Positions 7,484 through 15,141 of a stretch of DNA of 38,986 nt are shown here, piece after piece (positions within the stretch are counted from its first letter, which is position 1; every line of letters begins with the position of its first letter). This DNA is from Sulfurovum sp. (GTDB lineage: Bacteria; Campylobacterota; Campylobacteria; Campylobacterales; Sulfurovaceae). The notes below the pieces were generated by a model. That model did not search any database. It saw only the letters and a program-made list of their open reading frames with translations, and had not been told where the DNA came from. Position numbers and translations under genes: made by a program. The stretch is from positions 1-38,986 of the forward strand of contig DYMA01000004.1 of NCBI GenBank assembly GCA_020721815.1, in the 5' to 3' direction.

Positions 7484-8213
7484 ACTCGCTTAGATTGCCT
7501 ATCTTATTGACCGCCATACGTCGATGGATACGGCGTTGAATGGTGTTGATTTTGTAATCGGTAAAATCGGTATCCGAACGTTCAATAAGTATATCGTAAA
7601 TGGTATCGAGTTGTTTAGGAGCATCTTCATTGACAAAAAAGATATTGGGAGCGGAGATAATCGATTGAATCTCTCGTCCAATCGTAGCAGGGAGCAAAAT
7701 AGCATCAACCAAACCCGTCTGAATCGAGGCTCTGGGCATTGAGGCGTATTTGGCACTCTTTTCATCTTGGACGATGGTAATGCCTCCTGCGTTTTTAATC
7801 GCCTTAATCCCCAACGCCCCGTCGCTTCCCGAACCCGATAGAATAATGCCAATAGCATTCTCCTCTTTGTCTCTAGCAAGTGAAGCGAAAAAGGTATCAA
7901 TAGAGGGCTTGGGAAAAATTTTGGATGCGGGAGGGGTGAGCATAATGGTGTTTTTGACAACGGTAATGTTTTTATTGGGAGGGCAAATATAGATGGTGTT
8001 AGGCTCAATATACTCCCCATCTTGCGCCTCTTTGATAGGGATTTGCGTACTTTTTGAGAGCAAATTGACAATGAGTGAGGGTTGCGAAGGGTCAAGGTGC
8101 TGCGCGATAATAAATGCCAAATCACCGTGAGGCTCAAGGTTGCTAAGAAGCTTCTGAATCGCCTCAAACCCACCCGCACTTGCTCCTATGCCTACCACTT
8201 TTGTGTTATCCAT
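7401..8213 (-). CDS. CheB methylesterase plus N-terminal CheR, first piece of the broken gene
   Basis: 270 residues starting at ATG 8213. The CheB catalytic triad is intact: S12 (GIGASAGG), H39 (IAQHLDP) and D131 (GSGSDG). There is no receiver domain, as usual in CheB-CheR sensory fusions. From about residue 215 the N-terminal all-helical CheR domain begins (TDYKINTIQRRIHRRMAV, then KLLYKDLLVIVTSFF). The frame stops at once in the T8 run at 7403-7410, in the middle of the universally conserved 'VTSFFRD' motif, so this is not a natural C-terminus. CheB alone may still fold. The gene is first in the kinase/GGDEF cluster. Confidence 0.85.
   Translation of the reverse strand: MDNTKVVGIGASAGGFEAIQKLLSNLEPHGDLAFIIAQHLDPSQPSLIVNLLSKSTQIPIKEAQDGEYIEPNTIYICPPNKNITVVKNTIMLTPPASKIFPKPSIDTFFASLARDKEENAIGIILSGSGSDGALGIKAIKNAGGITIVQDEKSAKYASMPRASIQTGLVDAILLPATIGREIQSIISAPNIFFVNEDAPKQLDTIYDILIERSDTDFTDYKINTIQRRIHRRMAVNKIGNLSEYVEYLKNSNKESKLLYKDLLVIVTSFF
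7403..7410 (-). other. T8 homopolymer at a frameshift in the CheR coding sequence
   Basis: Eight Ts on the coding strand (A8 on the plus strand) are followed directly by the premature stop. Loss of one T restores the CheB-CheR frame. It is a possible slippage or phase-variation tract, or an assembly error. Confidence 0.7.
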
Positions 8214-8283
8214 TTGTTCAACTTTCCATAGATTTTGTGCTTATTATTATATCTTTATATTGATTACAATTGTACCTTGTATT

Positions 8284-8499
8284 CTGACCTTACGCACTTA
8301 AAAAATAACCCCTTTAATGCCATTTTTAGCTGTAGGTTCAACTGTAGGTTCGGCTTTAGCCGAACAATTGGAAGTTGTTGAATGCTTTAAACTCGGCTAA
8401 AGCCGAGGCTACAGATTCAAAGTCGTAATTTAAAATAGATTGCTTCGTGCCTAGCAATGACCTGTTTCAATGGGGTAATTTTTAAGTGCGTAACATCAG
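8284..8499. mobile_element. MITE-like element, 216 bp
   Basis: The two ends are imperfect inverted repeats of nearly 30 bases: the left end reads ctgaccttacgcactt and the right end, reversed, ctgatgttacgcactt, followed in both by A/T-rich sequence and a C-run. No transposase is encoded. The right end abuts the stop codon of the neighbouring membrane-protein gene. The same 16-base right end occurs at 37360-37375, again just after a gene's stop codon. The interior holds a REPIN-like unit (8344-8412). Confidence 0.6.
8344..8412. repeat. REPIN-like unit, copy A
   Basis: Two hairpins, gttcggcttt agccgaac (8348-8365) and ctcggctaaagccgag (8392-8407), sit in inverted orientation and are bounded by gtag...ctac. 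A homologous 70-base unit lies in the opposite orientation at 37240-37309, including the same loop wording (aattggaagttgttgaa versus its diverged counterpart). Confidence 0.7.
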
Positions 8500-9363
8500 T
8501 TACTCGTTGGCTTTGGAACTAAGATAGATAAAGAGTCCCAGTGCTATCATCAAAATCGAAACGCCGCCGATGAGGTAGAGGGCGTGAATCATCGCTTCGT
8601 AGCTGTGAATAGCAATCTTAAAGACCACCATAAGGGCTTCGATAAGCAACGCTATAATGATGGTAATGGAGAATTTAATAAGCACTTTGTACTCACTTTT
8701 GCCTCGTTTGGAGTAGCTTTTGAAGATTACCTCTTGTTCGACGGAAGTTTTGGCAAGATCAAATATCGCTAATCCTAACGTAAGGGCGATAACGGGCTTG
8801 AAGATAGACTCAATGGACATATCGACCTTGACAAAAACCGAATGAAAAAACTCCCACACCGAGTAGCCCAGCGTAAAAAGAGCCAATCCCATCATAATAA
8901 TGCCTGTAATGATATAAAACCCTTTGGTCATAAAGTTAAACTCTTTGTGAATCTCCATAAGCCCCAAACGTTGCAACAAAGCGACTAGATTAAAATCCAT
9001 AAAGTAGATACTACCCGCCTCTTGTTTGGCTACGGTAATGCAGGTCTCTCCTGTAGCACTGCTAATGTAGGGTTTGGTAATGGCTAGATTGGAGTCATTA
9101 AAATCAATCTTCTCCATCAAATAGGAGCGGTCTCTGCCTCGTGGTGCCGAACTGCTTTTGGAGCGATAGATGTTGTCTGAGGTTTGCAAAAGATTGGTCT
9201 CATCGCACACATAGATAAGCTCAAGTGAGGGAAATACCGAGAAGAGCTTTTCAAATTGATTGCCTTGACGATCGTGAATCTCGCCCAAATTGAAGATAGT
9301 GCCTTCCAAAAAATGCTCTATATCATCAATATGTTCTTTATATGTTGCCATAAACTCTTGCAT
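8500..9363 (-). CDS. Membrane protein with an N-terminal Cache/PDC-like region
   Basis: 287 residues. The first 130 or so resemble a ligand-sensing PDC/Cache fold (FPSLELIYVCDETNLLQTSDNIY, then RDRSYLMEKI and ITKPYISSATGETCITVA). There is no hydrophobic segment before it, so its side of the membrane is unclear. Four hydrophobic segments follow at about 147-168, 185-203, 230-250 and 262-283. No output domain (kinase, methyl-accepting or GGDEF) is present. Similar proteins in Campylobacterota are, as far as I recall, sometimes labelled 'general glycosylation pathway protein', but nothing here supports that role. Start ATG 9363 has a reasonable ggaaaa site. The gene is transcribed divergently from the pseudopilin gene. 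Function unknown. Confidence 0.65.
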   Translation of the reverse strand: MQEFMATYKEHIDDIEHFLEGTIFNLGEIHDRQGNQFEKLFSVFPSLELIYVCDETNLLQTSDNIYRSKSSSAPRGRDRSYLMEKIDFNDSNLAITKPYISSATGETCITVAKQEAGSIYFMDFNLVALLQRLGLMEIHKEFNFMTKGFYIITGIIMMGLALFTLGYSVWEFFHSVFVKVDMSIESIFKPVIALTLGLAIFDLAKTSVEQEVIFKSYSKRGKSEYKVLIKFSITIIIALLIEALMVVFKIAIHSYEAMIHALYLIGGVSILMIALGLFIYLSSKANE

Positions 9364-9387
9364 TATCTTTTCCTATTTTTTTGTTTT

Positions 9388-9393
9388 ATTATA
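9388..9393 (-). promoter_or_regulatory. Candidate -10 box for the Cache-like membrane protein
   Basis: On the minus strand this reads tataat, 25 bases before the ATG at 9363. No convincing -35 is seen, which is usual for sigma70 promoters in this phylum. Confidence 0.4.
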
Positions 9394-9460
9394 CACTATT
9401 GTTATCTAATTTATAATGCTCAATTGTTTAATTTTAATGCAATAAATCTAAAGCTTTGGA

Positions 9461-9466
9461 TATAAT
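9461..9466 (+). promoter_or_regulatory. Candidate -10 box for the pseudopilin/kinase/regulator operon
   Basis: tataat lies 20 bases before the pseudopilin ATG (9487), with a tggga ribosome binding site between. It would drive the three tightly packed genes 9487-12416. Confidence 0.4.
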
Positions 9467-9486
9467 TAAACAAAAAATGGGAATCA

Positions 9487-10086
9487 ATGCAAAACAAAAG
9501 AGCCTTTACACTTATTGAAGTTCTTATCTCTATTGCCCTGCTAGGATTTATCATAGCCGTACTCTACAAAAGCCTTGATATGGTTCGCTTTTCCAATCAG
9601 CACCTCTACAACGCTTTGCAAACAAGCTCAACCCAAATCAAAGCTATCAATACGCTCTATCTTGACATTCTCAAATCCGATGGCAATCTCACGATCAAAA
9701 ATGAGAATGATTTTAGCCGTTTGTGTATCGCTTCTACCCAAAATTCACTCTACAATCTCGCCTTTGCAACCGTCTGTTGGGTCGTATCCAAAGAGAACAA
9801 CCAACTGCTTCGTGTAGAGGGTAATGATTATGAACTTCCCAGTGCTTACGATGAGCCTATTGAGGTGGATGGTATTATGAAAGATGTCACCCAATTTAGC
9901 GTCGCACACAACGGCGATAAGGTATTGGTGATAGTAGCTACGCAAAAGCTTGAAGCCCTCTCTTTTTTGGTACAAGGTATCAAGCCTCCCGCCCCGCCCG
10001 TTCCACCCAACCAAAAAGCCCCCAATGGTCAAAACAAGATGGATACCAAAAAGGTCGAAAAAGATGCCAAGGATGGACTCTTCTAA
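9487..10086 (+). CDS. Type IV pilin-like/type II secretion pseudopilin
   Basis: 199 residues with a class III signal: short basic leader MQNKRA, then FTLIEVLISIALLGFIIAVLYKSL. It has Glu at +5 and the hydrophobic assembly helix; Ala instead of Gly at -1 is tolerated in some pilins. The rest is a poorly conserved globular part with single Cys residues at about 81 and 97, and a Pro/Lys-rich C-terminus (PPAPPVPPNQK). It would be processed by a PilD-type peptidase and placed in the inner membrane or a pseudopilus. It overlaps the next gene, a sensor kinase, by one base (TAATG), an unusual partner. Exact role unknown. Confidence 0.8.
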   Translation: MQNKRAFTLIEVLISIALLGFIIAVLYKSLDMVRFSNQHLYNALQTSSTQIKAINTLYLDILKSDGNLTIKNENDFSRLCIASTQNSLYNLAFATVCWVVSKENNQLLRVEGNDYELPSAYDEPIEVDGIMKDVTQFSVAHNGDKVLVIVATQKLEALSFLVQGIKPPAPPVPPNQKAPNGQNKMDTKKVEKDAKDGLF

Positions 10087-11714
10087 TGCCTTTTAGAGTG
10101 CGGTGGATACTCCTTTTTTTGCCACTTTTTGCCTACGCTTTGACCCCTGCACTTATCCATGAAAAATACAAAGCCTACTTCAAAACCCAAAAAGCCATTA
10201 CGATGTGCATCGACCCCGATTGGATGCCCCTTGAAGCGATGGAGAATGGCAAAATGGTAGGCGTTAATAGAGAGTTTATCGATTGGGTTCAAACCCACCT
10301 TCCTATCCCTATCACGCTCATTCCTACCCAAAATTGGAGTGAGTCTTTGGTATTTGCCAAACAAAGAAAATGCGATATTCTCTCGCTTGTTATGCGAACT
10401 CCCTTGCGTGAGAAATATCTCAACTTCACCTCAAGCTACCTTGAACTGCCCAATGTGATAATTGTGCATCAAGATGCCTACAAGCCTCTTTCGCTTTTGG
10501 ATTTGCACGGCAAAAAGATAGGCGTTGTCAAAAATTACGCCATGGCAGAGATTATGCGAAACCACTACCCCCAAATCCACTTAATCGAAGTTCCCAATGA
10601 GTATGAGGGATTGGTACAAGTACAAAAGGGGCATATTGATGGATTGGTAGCCACCTCTTTGGCAGTAGCCCACAATCTTCAAAGCGGTGAATTTAAAAAT
10701 CTTCACACAGCTATCACGCTTCCGTGGCTTCTTCGTTTGGGTTTTGGTGTACGTCTGGATGATACCGTGCTTTTGGCTATTTTAGAGGAGATTGTGACGC
10801 AAACGCCTCAAACCAAACTTGATGCTATCTTTGGCAAGTGGATTACTGCCAAACCGCTTGAGAGAGACACAAACTCTCAACTCTTTCGCAATGTTATGTT
10901 GGCTTTGTTGGCTATTTTGCTCTTTATTCTCTACCACTACCACAACTCTCGCAAACTCAACCAAAAACTTCAAGAGAGTCTCGCTATTCAAATCCACGAC
11001 ATTAGACAAAAAGATACAATCATCTTCCACCAAAACAAATTGGCCTCTATGGGGGAGATGATCCAAAACATAGCCCACCAGTGGCGACAACCCCTTGCGC
11101 AAATCAACTCCGCTATCGGTGTGATTGACAATAGGCTCTATCAAAACAGTATATGCGATAGGATTATTGAAGAGAAATTGGTTGAGATAGAGAAGATGAC
11201 ACACTATATGTCTCAAACCATTGATGATTTTCATGGTTTTTTGGATGAAAACAAACAAAAAGAGTCGTTTAATCTCTACGAAACAATCCAAAAAGCCATT
11301 GATATTACCAAAGGTTCACTCGAATCGTGTCAAATTGATATTCGATTGCATTTGGATATAAACATTACGCTCGTAGGGTATCCCAACGAACTGTTGCATA
11401 TTTTTGTCGTGCTTCTTTCCAATGCCAAAGATAGTATTCAAATACGTCACATTACCCATCCTACCATCACGGTACTGCTTAAACGTATCGATAACTTTTT
11501 TGAGATTTATTTCTGCGACAACGCTGGTGGTATCGACCCCTCCATCGAAGAGAAGATATTTGAACCCTATTTTAGCACCAAAGGGAAACAGCAAGGAAGA
11601 GGTTTGGGACTCTACATCTCCAAAATGATTATGCAAGAGTCTTTCAAAGGCGATATTAGACTCCAAAATAGTCTCAAGGGTGCTTGTTTTGTGATAGAAT
11701 TTTATCAAGACTAA
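10086..11714 (+). CDS. Sensor histidine kinase with a periplasmic SBP_bac_3 domain
   Basis: 542 residues. A signal peptide (1-18) leads into a type 3 solute-binding domain (about 35-255: MCIDPDWMPLEAMENGKMVGVNREFIDWV, RTPLREKYLNFT), the fold that binds amino acids and small organics. One membrane helix (269-286), a short coiled coil, then a kinase core follow. Phosphoacceptor is H331 (IAHQWRQPL), with N-box LSNAKDSI, G1 DNAGGIDP and G2 GRGLGLYISKMIM. The ligand is not predictable. ATG 10086 overlaps the pseudopilin stop and the response regulator follows after 12 bases, so this is an operon and a cognate pair. Confidence 0.92.
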   Translation: MPFRVRWILLFLPLFAYALTPALIHEKYKAYFKTQKAITMCIDPDWMPLEAMENGKMVGVNREFIDWVQTHLPIPITLIPTQNWSESLVFAKQRKCDILSLVMRTPLREKYLNFTSSYLELPNVIIVHQDAYKPLSLLDLHGKKIGVVKNYAMAEIMRNHYPQIHLIEVPNEYEGLVQVQKGHIDGLVATSLAVAHNLQSGEFKNLHTAITLPWLLRLGFGVRLDDTVLLAILEEIVTQTPQTKLDAIFGKWITAKPLERDTNSQLFRNVMLALLAILLFILYHYHNSRKLNQKLQESLAIQIHDIRQKDTIIFHQNKLASMGEMIQNIAHQWRQPLAQINSAIGVIDNRLYQNSICDRIIEEKLVEIEKMTHYMSQTIDDFHGFLDENKQKESFNLYETIQKAIDITKGSLESCQIDIRLHLDINITLVGYPNELLHIFVVLLSNAKDSIQIRHITHPTITVLLKRIDNFFEIYFCDNAGGIDPSIEEKIFEPYFSTKGKQQGRGLGLYISKMIMQESFKGDIRLQNSLKGACFVIEFYQD

Positions 11715-11726
11715 AAAGGAATGCGT

Positions 11727-12416
11727 ATGAATCTTGCACAAAACTCCTACACTCTGCTCTTTGTTGAAGACGAACTGAGTATTCGCACAAACTATGTCGC
11801 CTATCTCTCACGTTTTTTTGCAACAATCCATGAAGCAGCCAATGGCAACGAGGCGTATAGGCTCTATCGTGAAAAAAAACCCGATATTATGATTGTTGAT
11901 ATTAACATTCCCCAACTCAACGGCATAGAGCTATTGCAAAAAATCCGAGAACACGACCATACTACCCGTGCCATTATGCTCACAGCCCATCAAGATAGCG
12001 AACATCTTCTCAAAGCAACCGAACTTAAACTCACCAAATACATCATCAAACCCGCCAATCGAGATGACCTCAAAGAAGCACTCAACAAAGCAATCCAAGA
12101 ACTGGAGAGCTTTAGTATCAAATCCAAAGAGATGGTATTGCTCAAAGAGAACTATCGTTGGGAGATAGAAAACCGTGAGCTTAGCTGCAACAACCATCTT
12201 ATTTGGCTCACCAATCAAGAGAGAAACCTTCTTGCGTTATTGCTTTTGGATACGCATCGAATTTTTACTTACGATGAGTTGATTGTGTCGCTTTGGGATG
12301 ATTTTGAGAGTGATAAGCGTGACTCACTCAAAACACTTGTGAAAAATGTACGACGTAAACTCCCCAAAGATACTATCAAAAATATCTTCGGGATAGGCTA
12401 TCAAGCCGATATTTAG
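11727..12416 (+). CDS. OmpR-type response regulator
   Basis: The receiver domain has phosphoacceptor VDINIP (D60 if counted from an upstream ATG, D58 from this one), the acidic pair in FVEDE and K in KYIIKPA. A winged-helix DNA-binding domain follows (WLTNQERNLLALLLL, FTYDELIVSLW, SLKTLVKNVRRKLP, FGIGYQADI). Two ATGs are available, 11721 and 11727. The ribosome binding site aagga (11716-11720) touches the first and is 6 bases from the second, so 11727 is preferred. It is the transcriptional output of the adjacent SBP-domain kinase; targets are unknown. Confidence 0.9.
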   Translation: MNLAQNSYTLLFVEDELSIRTNYVAYLSRFFATIHEAANGNEAYRLYREKKPDIMIVDINIPQLNGIELLQKIREHDHTTRAIMLTAHQDSEHLLKATELKLTKYIIKPANRDDLKEALNKAIQELESFSIKSKEMVLLKENYRWEIENRELSCNNHLIWLTNQERNLLALLLLDTHRIFTYDELIVSLWDDFESDKRDSLKTLVKNVRRKLPKDTIKNIFGIGYQADI

Positions 12417-12430
12417 CTCTATTGTGTCGA

Positions 12431-12673
12431 TTAGGAGCAGTGTCCGCCACCGCAACATCCATAAGGGTCACTTCGCTCATCCACAACAATTTTAAAATGC
12501 TCTCCCTCTTCAAAAAGCTCAAACTCATGCTTTTTGCAAAACTTAGTATTCATATAATTGACCATCAAATCAGCCTGAAGCTTTGCATCGGCTCTGGTTT
12601 GAAATTTCGCATGATTCTCATACGGACTCTTTTTGAAGCATCCGCACTCTTTGGTTACATAAATTTCATACAT
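12431..12673 (-). CDS. Small Cys-rich conserved protein
   Basis: 80 residues. Six cysteines are arranged as KECGCF near the N-terminus (10, 12), one mid-protein (NTKFCKKHEF) and GCCGGGHC at the C-terminal end, with nearby His residues. This layout suggests metal or Fe-S binding. The middle is an alpha/beta segment (TRADAKLQADLMVNYMNTKFC). I recall similar short proteins in other Campylobacterota but no functional name. A proper aggag ribosome binding site precedes the ATG at 12673. It converges on the response regulator gene with a 14-base gap. Confidence 0.65.
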   Translation of the reverse strand: MYEIYVTKECGCFKKSPYENHAKFQTRADAKLQADLMVNYMNTKFCKKHEFELFEEGEHFKIVVDERSDPYGCCGGGHCS

Positions 12674-12757
12674 ATTTACTCCTATTTGTTTTTTTGCGAT
12701 AGTATCATATTTGGTTTAAAACTTCAAGAGAGATACCGCCGCTTTGAGTCCAAAAAA

Positions 12758-15004
12758 TTAGCTCTTTACTAACTTACACAACCAAAAGTCACTGTATTTG
12801 CTCATAATAGCCTTGATTAAAACTTCAAGCCTTATCTCTATATCTTTGCTTTTGAGGTCGGTAATGAGTTGGTAGAGAGTTTCAAAGATGACACGATTCT
12901 CTTTTGTCATAATAATAAAATCTCCTTTGGGGTGATTTTTGAGCTTCTCTATCTCCTCATTGGAGACTTTGCCCCTTATTTTGCTCTCCCTTTCGTCTCG
13001 AAAGAGCCTAAAGTAGTAGTCGGGTTGCGTAGCGACAAAGTGGTTGAAGTTTTTGATACGATTGACAAACAATCGCCCCTCAAGGTGCAAAAATCCTACG
13101 GCGTATTGATATTTGGCTGTTTTGATAATGATGTGTTGGGGCATGGGTTTTTTGGTTTTGAAAAAGTCAAGTTCAAAAGGGTAAAGCTCCTCAAGGATAC
13201 CCAATATATATTTCAAACGATCCAAATCGTAATTATCGTCAATAATTGTTTTTTTGTCATACTCTGTGTATTTTTGCTGATAGACTTTGTCGATGTAGCT
13301 TTCGATGTTGAAATTGAGTACGATGGTGGGTTGGCGTTTGATACCCATGAGTCCTTCGAGATGTTTGATACGTTCAAGGAGTTCATCAACTCTCTCGTGA
13401 AGTGTGGGTTCTATCTTTTGAGGCAAATCAATAGCATAAACGATGTGTTTAAAGTAATCATTTGCACGATTGAGTACTCGCCTAATAGAGCTGTGGTTGA
13501 GTATATCGCCATAGATTAAACGCTCCTCAAAAATATCATCGAGTACAATACCACAAGCCAAGGCTCTGCTTTGGAGCAACTTTTTAAGCAAAGCGTTATC
13601 GGGGCGTTTGAGATGGATTTTGTTTTTGCCTATAAGGTCGATAATAGAGCCATCAAACAACGCTTCGTATTCGTTCCAACGATTGGGAAAGAGGTTGAGA
13701 ATGATAAGGGCGTTGGGGGTGTAGGTGATAAGTTCTTTGATTTTTTGCCCAAATGCAACCAAAAGCGGTTCATCATCGCTCATCGCTTCAAGCTGATCAA
13801 AAGAGATGATAAGTGGTTCATCAAAGAGCGAAAGTTGCCCAAAGAGCTTAATGGCGGTGAGTGAAAACTCCTCGCTATCAATCTCTCTCCATGCCTCCAA
13901 ATCGATACTTTTGAGCGTTTCCTCTTCCAAATCCCTACCGCTAAGATAGTCTATGACGTGTCCTTTTTTGGTCGCATCTTTGTAATAGGTATATTTTATC
14001 AAGGCTTTGAGCAAATTGATAGCCACAAGGTCGTTGCCGTATTGCTCTTGATACCACCCAATCATAAGCTTTTCGATAGAGTTCCACGTTCGTCTTCGGC
14101 TATCGCTCTCCTCTTTGCCAAAACGCTCATAAATATTGAGATGATCGGCTTTGAGTACCTCTACGGCTTTGGCGTTTTGTGAGCGAGGGATGATAATATC
14201 GGCAAAGGATTTAGCCAAGAGATACTCCAATTGCGTATAGGCAGAGTCGTTGATGGTTTGGATAAAAGATTCCAAAATTTTAGTGTAGGTGTGAAAGAGG
14301 ATACGTTTGGAGTCGTTGGGTTTGGGAATAAACAAAAAGCGATTGAGGCTTGATACGTGCTTCAAAAACCGCATCATCAAGTGCGTTTTGCCATTACCCG
14401 CCTCGCCTAAGACAAGGGCTGTTTTGCTTTGGTGGTTGGGGTCATTTTTGACCTCTTGCACAAGGCTTAAGAGATGCCTAAACTCAGGAGCGTAAAGTGC
14501 GTCAAAATCAAAATGGTCTTGAAAGGGTGAATCGACTTTGGTTGAGCTAAAGGGGTTGGTTTTTTGAGCGTTGGTTAGGCTTGTTTCGATTTGTAATAGT
14601 TTTTGATACAAAAGATAGGTAAAGTAGGCATCGTAGGAGGCACGGTGTGCTAAATTGGGATCAAAAAATGCTCCGTTGTGCAACAACATGAATTTTTGAG
14701 AAAGCACTTCAAGAGAGTAAGCCTCAAATCTAGGACGCAATGTTTTGGCTTTTTGATAGGTACAATGGGTTTTGAGTGCAACGTTTTTGCCAATGGAGGC
14801 GTAGCTTTGCATCAAGAGTTTTTTATCGTGCGTTGCGTTGTGGGCTACTATCCAATGCGTCGTTACAATAGGCTCAATAGAGGCTAAAACCGCCTCCAAA
14901 TTATCCCCTACAAAAGCTTCATAGATAAGTTTGCCACTACTATCAATAATGGCTATCTCTTTGAGTAGCTCCCCACCCTCCGTATCAATGACTACAAAAT
15001 CCAT
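12758..15004 (-). CDS. DEDDh exonuclease-P-loop ATPase fusion
   Basis: 748 residues. Residues 1-140 form a DnaQ-like 3'-5' exonuclease with the full DEDDh set: D7/E9 (VIDTEGG), D60 (AHNATHDKKLL), H120 and D125 (HRASYDAYFTYLLY). An ATPase follows, with Walker A GEAGNGKTH (200-208) and a Walker-B-like LIISFDQLEAM (398-408) that has Gln where Glu is usual. The C-terminal third (about 600-748) is alpha/beta (HIIIKTAKYQYAVGFLHLEG, FRLFRDERES, GDFIIMTKENRVIF) and resembles the ends of some large conflict-system ATPases. The fusion suggests ATP-gated DNA/RNA degradation: repair, mobile-element processing or defence. It is monocistronic with its own promoter. No named family is recognised. Confidence 0.7.
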   Translation of the reverse strand: MDFVVIDTEGGELLKEIAIIDSSGKLIYEAFVGDNLEAVLASIEPIVTTHWIVAHNATHDKKLLMQSYASIGKNVALKTHCTYQKAKTLRPRFEAYSLEVLSQKFMLLHNGAFFDPNLAHRASYDAYFTYLLYQKLLQIETSLTNAQKTNPFSSTKVDSPFQDHFDFDALYAPEFRHLLSLVQEVKNDPNHQSKTALVLGEAGNGKTHLMMRFLKHVSSLNRFLFIPKPNDSKRILFHTYTKILESFIQTINDSAYTQLEYLLAKSFADIIIPRSQNAKAVEVLKADHLNIYERFGKEESDSRRRTWNSIEKLMIGWYQEQYGNDLVAINLLKALIKYTYYKDATKKGHVIDYLSGRDLEEETLKSIDLEAWREIDSEEFSLTAIKLFGQLSLFDEPLIISFDQLEAMSDDEPLLVAFGQKIKELITYTPNALIILNLFPNRWNEYEALFDGSIIDLIGKNKIHLKRPDNALLKKLLQSRALACGIVLDDIFEERLIYGDILNHSSIRRVLNRANDYFKHIVYAIDLPQKIEPTLHERVDELLERIKHLEGLMGIKRQPTIVLNFNIESYIDKVYQQKYTEYDKKTIIDDNYDLDRLKYILGILEELYPFELDFFKTKKPMPQHIIIKTAKYQYAVGFLHLEGRLFVNRIKNFNHFVATQPDYYFRLFRDERESKIRGKVSNEEIEKLKNHPKGDFIIMTKENRVIFETLYQLITDLKSKDIEIRLEVLIKAIMSKYSDFWLCKLVKS

Positions 15005-15027
15005 CTCGTACGCCTATTTTTTTGATA

Positions 15028-15055
15028 ATTATACTACAATTACCCCTTAAAGCAA
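15028..15055 (-). promoter_or_regulatory. Promoter of the exonuclease-ATPase gene
   Basis: On the minus strand: ttgctt, a 16-base spacer, then tataat, about 24 bases before the ATG at 15004. Confidence 0.55.
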
Positions 15056-15087
15056 TGAAAATCAACCATTTGGAGATTTGAGCCAAT

Positions 15088-15115
15088 TTGCTTAAAAGAC
15101 TCTTTTTGTTATAAT
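15088..15115 (+). promoter_or_regulatory. Promoter of murD
   Basis: ttgctt (15088-15093), a 16-base spacer, tataat (15110-15115), 26 bases before the ATG. It is divergent from and nearly identical in wording to the exonuclease-ATPase promoter. Confidence 0.55.
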
Positions 15116-15141
15116 CGACAAATTTTTTAACCGAGCAACCC

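Larger units (their letters stand above)
4217..8213 (-). pseudogene. Disrupted CheB-CheR-PAS-histidine kinase gene (three frames)
   Basis: Read through one frameshift and one stop, this is a single 1331-codon gene: CheB methylesterase, CheR methyltransferase, coiled coil, PAS domains, then HisKA-HATPase. The first break is the T8 run (minus strand, 7403-7410); with seven Ts the CheR sequence ...VTSFF-RDEEAFESL continues normally. The second break is TAA at 5000-5002. The 31 codons after it (LNLNLSNKVKEKVEELRQQEQ...) are in frame and give the coiled coil expected before the kinase's H-box. The pieces are also listed separately. It may be a pseudogene, a slippage-controlled gene or, at the T8, a sequencing error. 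Confidence 0.8.
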
